From the NCBI GenBank assembly GCA_032209605.1, contig JASFXZ010000038.1, positions 186,001 to 250,000 on the forward strand: a stretch of 64,000 nucleotides of DNA, given 5' to 3'. Source of the DNA: Mactromeris polynyma. Lineage: Eukaryota; Mollusca; Bivalvia; Venerida; Mactridae. The stretch's first letter is position 1. Each line of letters opens with the position of its first letter. This document shows, one piece after another, positions 58,501 to 64,000 of the stretch. Below the pieces are notes generated by a model that did not search any database, was not told the origin of the DNA, and was given only the letters and a program-made list of their open reading frames with translations. A program made the translations under genes and the position numbers.

Positions 58501-61135
58501 ATTTCTGACACCCTATACTGTGTTAACATTACAGAAATCTGTATCAAGCAGCTCAGGAGATTGGATAGAGTTACATATTGAGATCAAGTCTAACTGGGGT
58601 CATGCTATGCGACTGGGACTTACTGAGATACAAGTCTACAACCAGTCTAACAACCTGATACCTGTATCTGCAGCAGACGTCAGTGTTCATGGAGCAGAAG
58701 AAAGTATGGGAACAGTGGATTTACTGTTTAATGGAAAGTTTAAGGTAATTTACTTCTTATTTATCTGTAGATTTTATTAATGCATATTGTCTTTCATCCA
58801 CCAGTGTGATAGAATCATAGATAAATGTTCTGTAATAGGGCATTGCTGAAGTTGTTTTATGTTTGACTGTATTTAAAACAAATAATTGATTGATGAAAGT
58901 AAAATTTGTGTTGGATATAAATCTCATTTATATCTGTTGTTAGTCTGTGTTGACTGTACTGTTTGTACTTTAAACACTAAGAGCAGTAATGCAATGAATA
59001 CAATGTTGGTCACTCAACCTGGAAATTATAGGTTTTAACTTCAAAAAGGTCTTAATCACATCTCAGCACCGGAACAGGTTTTGTGAGCTCTACTGAGCTT
59101 AAATCGAAGAAATTATTTTTTCAAGTAAGCGGGTCAAGGTTTTAACGATTAAGGAATGGTTAACTTGTTAACTGTGGACATTCTTAGTGTATATACATGA
59201 CACACTGTAGAGTGTTTGATCTCCATGACGTCTTTCTGTAAAGTTCAGGATTGGCTTTTGATATACAGATTTCTATTGGCTTGATATTTGGCATATATGT
59301 TCTCTGAATTTCAGACTAATAAGGAAAGGAATATGTGGAGTTGTAGATATCATGCTAGACGACCTGTTGAGTTTATCATAAATGTAAGAAATCCAAAACC
59401 GGGTGATAAATTCTCTCTGTCACAGATGAAGATATGGAACTACAATAAAAGTATAGCTGTAAGTACACTGGTCATTCAATCGTGCTGGAGTATACGTTAC
59501 AAATATACAATTGCTTATTAGATGGCAAATTAACAAATTAATAGTAAAAACCACGGCTGTATCACATCTGTTCTATACACATTGAACTCATTGTTACATA
59601 GGAAGTTCCTGCACATCACCATTTATTCAGGACTGCTTTTAATTAGCAGTAAATTTCTCTGATTCATTTTAATGCAAATTTAAGATTTTTTGATTTCGCA
59701 AAATAAGAATTGAAAAAGATCTTTAGTACCGGTATTCAAATACTTAATGGTTGAACTGATAAAAAGTTACAATTGTTTAATAAACAAGCACTCTGAATCT
59801 CCCTAAGTTATACTAAAACAAATGAAAATTTGGTATGGGTGAATTAAAAAAAAAATGAAGCCATAGGTATCAAAGATTGAATATTGAATGTCCCTAGCGA
59901 TTTTTAGTGCATTTTGTAGCTTATATATTCAAATTTCTTTTCTTACATTGTCAAATGGATAAGTTAACAACACATGTGATTATTTTAGCATTTTATTAAA
60001 ATTTAAGAAACATGATAAAGAATTTTAAAGGAACATATAATCTCAAACAACAAAGTAATATCAAGTACTTGTGTAATTAACAATATGGCCAAAGGTTGAT
60101 GCCACAATCACCAAAACCTGCAAAATATAACATTTTTTTTAATTCACCCATACATACTTTTTGTTGAATGCATGTGTGATGAGAAGAATGCATAAAGCTT
60201 GCCCACTTGCTCAGTGGGTGGGGCACTCGGCTGCAAGTCTGAAATAATTACTGATAATAATAGAAAAAATGGAGAAAAATGGCACAAAACTTCAACACAA
60301 TCTATTATGGATAATGAAGTACAAACGTATGAAGCATTGTTTTGTGTGCCCCACCAAGCAAGAAGCGGCACTTACATTTACCCTTGTTTATTGGCTTATT
60401 TCAGATCCTTAACAATAAAACATTTGAATAGAACTTTTTATAAATTAGATCTCGTTATCTTTCAGGACCTTGATATTGGCATAAAAGATGCGAAGGTATT
60501 TGTTGGTACTGATTTAGTCTTCAACGGTCCAGTTGAGAAAGGCTGTGGTAATCAGGTGTTTGATTATTGTCATGTGATACCATTGGTACCTCAAGTAGCT
60601 CATAGCACTGAGTCCAATCCTGAGGTCGAAGTTGAAAGGTCAACTACTCCAGAAGAACCGGTTGCTAAGAAGCAGATTTCAGTGACCTCTAGTTCAACAG
60701 AAAAGCTAAACAGGAAAAAGGCTCTTGAAGATAGGAGAACTAAGAACAACATGGCAAAATCAAAAAGTCGTGATAGTTTAGATGTATCTGTTGACAAAAG
60801 TCAACGACGACCTCCTGTGTCACCCAGAGGTGAAAGATCACCATCACCTGCACCAAAATTCCCAGTAAACAAATCGCCCAGAGAACCTATGTCTGCCAAT
60901 CATCGAACTATTTCTCCAAGACCCAGTCAAGAGCACAAGAAAACATTCCGTAGTATAAGCATGTCATCACAGTCGTCTGCTTCATCAGGCGGAGAATCTG
61001 CGCCAAACTCACGTCCCACGTCCGGAATGAAGACCCCACAAAACCGTAGCGAGACGAGGACCGTCAATCATCCTGTAATGGGGAAAAATGTGCCATATAA
61101 CAGTCAAGGATCAGATAGTCTGAGTGAAAATGAAG
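46542..61135 (+). CDS. KATNIP: KATNIP (katanin-interacting protein, KIAA0556), 5' part of gene (16 exons, rest lies right of window)
   Basis: Exons 46542-46548, 48715-48755, 49493-49563, 50185-50363, 51396-51587, 52235-52356, 53227-53469, 54137-54202, 54591-54768, 55268-55423, 56009-56151, 57032-57243, 57618-57765, 58535-58744, 59315-59458 and 60466-61135 join into 2782 nt (927 codons plus 1) without stops, all phases matching. Recognition rests on the N-terminal block EEYLVLLQERNK-LLKRLRKKS...EQGFSLYVNG and on the DUF4457/KATNIP domain (residues about 587-744: DWIELHIEIKSNWGHAMRLG, LTEIQVYNQ, RPVEFIINVRNPKPGDKFSL, DAKVFVGTDLVFNGP). Between them are low-complexity acidic and Ser/Pro segments. 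In vertebrates KATNIP binds microtubules and katanin at the ciliary base and its loss causes Joubert syndrome 26. Human protein is about 1600 residues, so roughly 40% is missing to the right. Confidence 0.93.
46549..48714 (+). other. KATNIP intron 1
   Basis: Mostly the foldback element plus AT-rich flank. A small imperfect palindromic patch (TCGTGCAAATAATGG... ATAATTTGTGCGA, 48258-48335) may be another relic. The 109-codon open frame 48561-48890 merely runs through exon 2. Confidence 0.65.
46845..47651. mobile_element. foldback-type inverted-repeat element, 807 bp, 8-bp target duplication
   Basis: The left arm (46845-47048) is a run of GTCAACTCGTACC-type units, and the right arm (47387-47651) repeats the complement, GGTACGAGTTGAC, about eight times with spacers such as TACGGTAC and CCAAAAA. 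The ends are GGTAACCGTAGTCAAC and (inverted) GGTTTCCAGTCAAC. CAGGAGTC occurs directly at both borders (46837-46844 and 47652-47659), as an insertion duplication would. The middle has no ORF. In KATNIP intron 1. Confidence 0.75.
48715..48755 (+). CDS. KATNIP: KATNIP exon 2
   Basis: Acceptor TAATTTCAG and donor GTAAAC bound 41 nt that, in the phase required by exon 3, read KGRRRTDKTEDSPM. Basic, low complexity and short. Supported mainly by splice sites and by phase agreement on both sides. Confidence 0.6.
49493..49563 (+). CDS. KATNIP: KATNIP exon 3 (conserved N-terminal helix)
   Basis: Acceptor GAAAG and donor GTATGT bound 71 nt encoding VQAAKEEVLPGYEEYLVLLQ then ERN. The EEYLxLLQxRN pattern is the conserved KATNIP N-terminal helix; its heptad leucines suggest coiled coil. 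It ends in phase 2 and the Lys is completed by exon 4. Confidence 0.88.
50185..50363 (+). CDS. KATNIP: KATNIP exon 4
   Basis: Encodes LLKRLRKKSKKDIDQERREQ then GFSLYVNGPHK and a Gln/Pro/Lys-rich tail. LLKRLRKK and EQGFSLYVNG match the N-terminal KATNIP block. The basic patch could contribute to microtubule binding (inference). Acceptor TTTCAG, donor GTGATT, phase 1. Confidence 0.9.
50503..51206. mobile_element. 704-bp TIR element with TA target site (non-autonomous)
   Basis: Left end CTGTATATTACCGGCAATAA mirrors the right end (reverse complement CCGTATATTACCGGCCATAA), both flanked by TA. A CTTATGG/CGAC subterminal motif recurs inside (TCGACTTATGGATGAG, CTACTTATGGACGAG). No transposase ORF. 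Probably mobilised in trans by a Tc1/mariner/pogo-type enzyme (inference). In KATNIP intron 4. Confidence 0.75.
51396..51587 (+). CDS. KATNIP: KATNIP exon 5
   Basis: 192 nt after acceptor CTTTCCAG encode ERPKNNNVLDNKALQQITLD, then a charged helix EMERQREMARAK and ARERRRNWKVDSSVEIKTTQ. The WKxDSxVEIKTxxG stretch resembles a conserved vertebrate KATNIP motif. Donor GTATGA, phase 1. Confidence 0.85.
51626..51803. mobile_element. MITE, 178 bp, CAGTAAAACCT termini
   Basis: CAGTAAAACCTCACTTAAAG at the left mirrors the right end (reverse complement CAGTAAAACCTTAGTAATAA), about 25-bp inverted repeats, TA on both sides. AAGACCACCTCAA motifs repeat within. Lies 38 bases after KATNIP exon 5. Confidence 0.85.
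52235..52356 (+). CDS. KATNIP: KATNIP exon 6 (acidic)
   Basis: 122 nt between TTGCAG and GTAAGT encode DILSGRYADDFESGDDSDEL followed by a Ser-rich stretch ending MKNKKPS. GRYADDFES is the short conserved acidic motif of the family. The 80-bp tandem array begins only 34 nt after the donor. Confidence 0.88.
52391..52870 (+). repeat. 80-bp tandem array, exactly six copies, carrying the SINE A-box
   Basis: Units start at 52391, 52471, 52551, 52631, 52711 and 52791. Copies 1-4 are identical (ATAATCAAGC); copies 5-6 share ATAATCCAGT instead. Each unit contains CTGCTCAGTTGGTAGAGTGC, the A-box half of a tRNA-derived SINE, joined to GTTAACAGTTGAATGGTGTA. Only the last is followed by the B-box half. 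In KATNIP intron 6, 34 bases after exon 6. Confidence 0.97.
52835..53090 (+). mobile_element. tRNA-derived SINE (family 1), parent of the 80-bp array
   Basis: CTGCTCAGTTGGTAGAGTGC (A box) and GTAGGTTTGAACCACGG (B box) are spaced as in a tRNA head. The body follows with CATGTAAGGAAGATGTCGGT-TGCAAGGAG and GTTGACTGGCAGTAAT. It is not a functional tRNA: there is no acceptor stem pairing. Orientation is the same as KATNIP. Confidence 0.75.
53227..53469 (+). CDS. KATNIP: KATNIP exon 7
   Basis: 81 codons, phase 0 on both sides, from RKPPPPRESD through acidic and Ser-rich sequence (SINSEEDGMEQDSEGEDLVI) to LLLSMRELR. Acceptor TATTCAG, donor GTAAGT. Low-complexity, presumably disordered; LSMRELR leads into the conserved helix of exon 8. 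Confidence 0.85.
53640..53920 (+). promoter_or_regulatory. CpG-rich island in KATNIP intron 7
   Basis: Roughly two dozen CpGs lie between 53670 and 54035 by hand count, unlike the rest of the intron. It precedes the ATG at 53921. It may be an internal promoter or a young insertion that has not yet lost its CpGs; the sequence alone cannot decide. Confidence 0.3.
53921..54043 (+). CDS. short ORF with presequence-like N-terminus in KATNIP intron 7
   Basis: ATG with A at -3 and G at +4 opens 40 codons, MALSTIFPNIVHRFRSSPAA then SFLSSVHISCSSA..., rich in Ser, Arg and hydrophobics and lacking acidic residues, as in mitochondrial targeting peptides. A possible donor GCG|GTATTT at 54020 would leave phase 0 after 33 codons and fits KATNIP exon 8 (phase 0, 117 nt downstream), though GTATTT is weak. 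It may be an alternative KATNIP first exon, exon 1 of a nested gene, or chance. Confidence 0.25.
   Translation: MALSTIFPNIVHRFRSSPAASFLSSVHISCSSAVFRSSVY
54137..54202 (+). CDS. KATNIP: KATNIP exon 8 (66-nt exon)
   Basis: Twenty-two codons, TLRQSLVKNAAFRESLARDQ then NS, in phase 0 at both ends (acceptor TTTTTTCAAG, donor GTGAGT). It continues the helix begun by MRELR in exon 7 as in the family. Skipping it would keep the frame. Confidence 0.82.
54591..54768 (+). CDS. KATNIP: KATNIP exon 9
   Basis: 178 nt encode DEEFVPESPIPEVEEDLPSD, then SPGRKINLNKPTMKPDD and TIVLEFGGGQ. The DDTIVLEF strand is the recognisable family piece. The acceptor TGTTGAAG has a weak pyrimidine tract; donor GTAAAT; phase 1. 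Confidence 0.82.
55268..55423 (+). CDS. KATNIP: KATNIP exon 10
   Basis: 156 nt between GTTTCAG and GTAAAT encode KVEKNLSAARRKDIDESDYR and a Gly/Ser/Arg-rich stretch ending TLGSG. Linker sequence with no domain; assigned by splice sites, uninterrupted frame and position. Confidence 0.8.
56009..56151 (+). CDS. KATNIP: KATNIP exon 11
   Basis: Encodes ENAGKKSVRPLSANRRTSDK, then VWTDPDNEASAVMAALKAEN and EQASKLKQ. The second half is probably helical. Acceptor is a weak ATTAATAG; donor CAG|GTCTGT is unusual after GT. Phase 1 in, phase 0 out, fitting both neighbours. Confidence 0.8.
57032..57243 (+). CDS. KATNIP: KATNIP exon 12
   Basis: 212 nt after TTTTCTCACAG encode a Pro/Ser/Arg-rich segment (TPKPRSSPQTKGTRESQGRL) and the better-structured VPFDKINQIMEKVLKMSP. 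The PFDKIxxIMEKVLKM helix is a typical conserved island. Donor GTAAAT, phase 2. Confidence 0.85.
57618..57765 (+). CDS. KATNIP: KATNIP exon 13
   Basis: 148 nt between ATTTCAG and GTATGG encode RHQRRLVNMLGKIEKSIVTE, then Ser/Asn-rich sequence ending AVHRSISK. It continues the helix of exon 12. Phase 2 in, 0 out. Confidence 0.85.
58535..58744 (+). CDS. KATNIP: KATNIP exon 14 (start of DUF4457/KATNIP domain)
   Basis: Seventy codons, phase 0/0, encoding SSGDWIELHIEIKSNWGHAM then RLGLTEIQVYNQSNNLIPVS and STMGTV-like VDLLFNGKFK. This is the beta-rich start of the KATNIP-specific domain (residues about 587-656) and the strongest single piece of evidence for the gene identity. Acceptor ACATTACAG, donor GTAATT. 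Confidence 0.95.
59315..59458 (+). CDS. KATNIP: KATNIP exon 15 (DUF4457 domain)
   Basis: Forty-eight codons between AATTTCAG and GTAAGT: TNKERNMWSCRYHARRPVEF, IINVRNPKPGDKFSLSQMKI, WNYNKSIA. This is the conserved strand pattern of the KATNIP domain, with the Trp-Asn-Tyr-Asn motif. Phase 0/0. Confidence 0.95.
60466..61135 (+). CDS. KATNIP: KATNIP exon 16 (end of first domain plus Ser/Pro-rich linker); last exon seen
   Basis: After acceptor ATCTTTCAG, 670 nt encode DLDIGIKDAKVFVGTDLVFN, GPVEKGCGNQVFDYCHVIPL and then about 180 residues of basic Ser/Pro-rich linker (SPRGERSPSPAPKFPVNKSP, repeated SPR motifs, possible proline-directed kinase sites). Donor GTAAGA, phase 1. The open frame extends back to 60199 but that upstream part is intron, since the domain is continuous from exon 15 to DLDIG. 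Confidence 0.93.
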
Positions 61136-62724
61136 GTAAGAATTACAAGAATTATGTCTTGACTGCATGTAGCATTGTAAAACAGTGTAATAGAAATGAG
61201 CTTAGTGTTGTTTCCTCATTTAAAGGTTGGTTCGTCGTTCTTCTGTTATTTGTGTGGTTTGTGTTTGTGTGATAGTGACTTTGTTTATATATGATTATAA
61301 TTATCCTCTTGCACAATCGCAATCTCATTAGAGCAACCCCTCCTACAGTTTTGCAAGGATTTTTTTTGGCAGGTTGATTATATCCGCTCAATACTGAAGA
61401 AGAAAAGAATAGAATGGCAAAGGGGCGTAGAGCATGCCTCAGTCTGTGCCAAAATAAATTGGTATTACATCAATAACTCTTGAAAGAATGTTAGGATTCA
61501 AATCGTATTTGAGCAAATAAGTATAGCATAATAAAATACAGGTCAATTTTGATTTCGGTTAAAATCCACCCATTTTTGGAGGAGTTACTACCTGTTTTTA
61601 CTTAAAAATTGGTTTCCATCAATATTTAAGCAGATTGTTTTTATTACCAGCTAGTTGGGCCAGTATAGACGTGTGGCTTTTGAATTTAAGTGCCAAACAA
61701 AACTAATCAAACTTATACAGAATATGTTGAAGTTAATAATTATAAAATGTAGGTCAAGATAAGCACCCTTTCAGGGACAGTATCAGAAAAGTTTTTGCCC
61801 TAGACTTCATCCAAATTGCAAGTTTTGCTAGCAGCCCTTGATAACTTGGGTAAATCTACTTGGAACTGATAAGAACATTAAATTGCTATTGCACAGGTCT
61901 ATATATTATATTGTGACAGTTTGATACCAGTAACAAGAGTGCCAAAATATTATATTTACTTCTTGTAATGTGAGTGTGCAGAATACAAAAACTTGTTTAG
62001 GCCTGATCATCACTGTATGGTATAGGATGTACAAAAATAACCTGATCTGACCTCCATTACGTATTAGCATAATTTCACAGTTGACTACTTGTCAATATAT
62101 ATATCTCCAGCTTTCTATGTGTGAAGTATTACGAATGCACACATGGCATTCTATGACAGCATAGGTTAATATTTTCTCAGACAATGTATAGACACCGATA
62201 ATGCATGATTTGCTCTTAGGCATTGATCTAATCTACATAATAGCTGTGTAATATGTTTATGCATCAATGAAATTTTTAAAAGCTATAAATTATCATAATT
62301 TGAATATTTAAGTAATCAATAAAGTTATGTCTTGAATTGTGGTGAACTGTTTGACAAGAGTGTTTTGATCAATAATCTACAAGTCAATTTAGTTTTGACT
62401 GAAATGCAATATGCATCATTAATAAAGAATAATAAATTCATTCAGTAAATTATAAAAAAAAATATATAGTGGAGTGTAATTTAACCCTTTTTTCTGGGTG
62501 ATATGTAATTTTATTAAAATTTCTGTTTATTGTCAGGTTGACACTTAATTAACTCATAGATTGGTATGTTTAGGTCCAACAGAAAAATAATGTTTGTTTC
62601 TGGTCCCTGTCAGACTAACTTTCATTTTCTGATTGTAGAATGTTGCTTTGTGATCCATGTGGTTATGAATTGTATTTGTGTATATATGTAGTCTCACATA
62701 GGTATCATCATCTACCAAGTCATA

Positions 62725-62820
62725 TCAGGGGTTCCATTTGACCCTGGAGTTGACTCTTCGACCCAAGGAATTTCCAAAAAGCCACATTTTGACCCACAGG
62801 ATTCTGACTGAAGGATCAAT
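62725..62820 (+). repeat. dispersed repeat (GGGGTTCCATTTGACCCTGG family), copy 2
   Basis: Plus-strand counterpart of 38280-38440. TCAGGGGTTCCATTTGACCC, GGAGTTGACTCTTCGACCC and CACAGGATTCTGACTGAAGG are shared in order. A third start of the family (ACTGGGGTTTAATTTGACCC) is cut by the window end at 63977. Confidence 0.65.
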
Positions 62821-62826
62821 TTTTAT

Positions 62827-63110
62827 ATGCCCGTTCATAGTAAGGGACGTATTATAGTTTCACCTGCACGGTTTGGCGGCTGGCGTTGTCCGATCAATAA
62901 CTTTTGAAGCATTTGTCCAATCATCACCAAATTTGGTCAGAATGTGTATGGGAATAATATCTCGGACAAGTTCGATAACCAGCAATATCACTTGTGTCAT
63001 GCAGGAGTTATTGCCCTTTGATTATAGAAATTACCTGAAATTTGTCTTGTTTTAACTTTGAGCTCTAACAAGGACGGGTATTATTTTGCGACAGTTTGCC
63101 AATCTTGTTC
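62827..63110 (+). repeat. dispersed repeat with imperfect inverted ends (TATGCCCGT...ACGGGTATTATTTTGCGAC)
   Basis: Opens TATGCCCGTTCATAGTAAGG-GACGTATTATAG and ends AACAAGGACGGGTATTATTT-TGCGACAGTTTGCC. The interior has TAACTTTTGAAGCATTTGTC and CAATCATCACCAAATTTGGT. I know very similar sequence as a high-copy repeat in bivalve genomes. The 60-codon open frame within is not a gene. In KATNIP intron 16. Confidence 0.6.
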
Positions 63111-64000
63111 TCTATATTATAGGTATTTGGGTTATAAATTGGTAAATCTGGTCAACATTATCAAAATACCCTTCAGATTCAGCACCTAGTTCAGTTGAAC
63201 CCCTGTCATGTTCGTAATTATGACTCATATGAACTCAAATTTTCCATTTTTTTAGTAACATGTTTATCTTGAGTTTTGTTTAATGTATAATTCATTATTG
63301 TTAGCCTCTGAACTTGGATAGGTCGCCTAGATTGTTTCATTGGATGACCCGTCGGTTATTTACACCAGCATAACTATAAATGATACACCAACATTTATTT
63401 TGGTTGATCTGATGTTGAAGAATACTGGAATGCTGTTTATTTCATGAATAAAACACGAAAAGTAACACCACCCAAATTAAATCCTTGATGTTGTCATTTG
63501 ATATAGCTAGTTTTTGACATGTTTGTTTAAATAATTAACATGTTTATTGGAACATTATAAAATGGCCTTCATGTATTGCAGACAACTCATCTGTATACTA
63601 ATTAACTGACCTTGAGTATTATATATTATACAACCCTAGTCTCTCTACAACAGAGATATTCTGTCTGAAGCACGCACCTAATAGGCCAAAGACTTTTGAA
63701 AGTCATTGTTTAAAAAAACAATAGTGTCTTCAACTTATTATGACATTTGCTTATCTATACTGAAAATGGCCTTGTTAATCTTAAATGAAAGGTTACGGGT
63801 AAATGCTTTTATTCTTATTATGTTAAACTTTATTGTCTGCATTGTCAACTTTTTATTTCAATGTATGTCATTAAAGGGTTAATTAGGTTTGTTCTGTCTG
63901 CAATTTGCTTGTGTGCATATCTAGTGTATGTGCTTATAAATGAAGAAGCAGATAGAATAGTTTCTTACTTTCATCCAACTGGGGTTTAATTTGACCCTGG

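Larger units (their letters stand above)
53470..60465 (+). other. KATNIP introns 7-15
   Basis: Between the exons listed, introns of 0.37-1.0 kb contain mostly AT-rich sequence. Noted exceptions are the CpG island and short ORF in intron 7, and an A-box-like fragment (TTGCTCAGTGGGTGGGGCAC at 60207, no B box) in intron 15. I saw no other gene, RNA or bounded repeat. Confidence 0.65.
61136..64000 (+). other. KATNIP intron 16 (continues beyond window)
   Basis: No further KATNIP exon could be recognised up to 64000, so the intron is at least 2.9 kb. It contains the two dispersed repeats at 62725-63110 and the start of a third at 63977. Confidence 0.65.

Noticed and set aside
60199..60465. Upstream part of the long open frame around KATNIP exon 16
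   Set aside because: The KATNIP domain is continuous from exon 15 directly to DLDIG at 60466 behind a good acceptor; the preceding open stretch includes a SINE A-box fragment and is intron.

Overview
The window is animal (metazoan) nuclear DNA: AT-rich, intron-rich, with short exons bounded by GT/AG sites and many decayed mobile elements. The SINE copies have a tRNA-like head with A and B boxes and the tail/body sequences I associate with bivalve and other molluscan genomes. Together with invertebrate-type protein divergence this points to a lophotrochozoan, most likely a bivalve mollusc. That taxonomic call is inference.

Two protein-coding genes fill the window, head to head. On the minus strand, 233-41593 holds the first eight coding exons (about 352 codons) of a Smurf-type HECT E3 ubiquitin ligase: N-terminus, complete C2 domain, WW1, a long Ser/Arg-rich linker and the first half of the gene's second WW unit. 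The remaining WW domain(s) and the HECT domain lie to the left of the window. On the plus strand, 46542-61135 holds sixteen coding exons (about 927 codons) of KATNIP (KIAA0556, katanin-interacting protein); its 3' half lies to the right. All splice phases I worked out agree from exon to exon in both genes.

Region by region: 1-41.5 kb is Smurf exons in very large introns that carry minisatellites (2.9, 5.8-6.8, 25.6 kb), TTAA- and TA-flanked terminal-inverted-repeat elements, and at least six tRNA-derived SINE copies. 41.6-46.5 kb is the divergent intergenic region, occupied mainly by a broken non-LTR retrotransposon (43.6-46.2 kb, plus strand) and the 3' tail of another one (43.2-43.4 kb, minus strand). 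46.5-61.1 kb is KATNIP with a foldback-type inverted-repeat element in intron 1, a 704-bp TIR element in intron 4, a MITE in intron 5, and an 80-bp x 6 array in intron 6 that repeats the A-box half of a SINE. 61.1-64 kb is intron with more dispersed repeats.

The most interesting signals are two CpG-rich islands inside introns. The one at 17.2-17.75 kb sits just upstream (in Smurf orientation) of a short ORF with an excellent start context and a donor whose phase fits the Smurf WW1 exon exactly. This predicts an internal promoter and a Smurf isoform without the C2 domain. The one at 53.64-54.02 kb in KATNIP intron 7 carries an ORF that looks like a mitochondrial presequence and could splice in frame into KATNIP exon 8, or belong to a nested gene. 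The 84-nt WW1 exon is also a frame-preserving cassette with a weak donor.

The two genes are not known to act in one pathway: Smurf ligases ubiquitinate BMP/TGF-beta and polarity/RhoA targets at membranes, KATNIP works with katanin at the ciliary base. No tRNA/rRNA gene, CRISPR array or bacterial-style operon is present.
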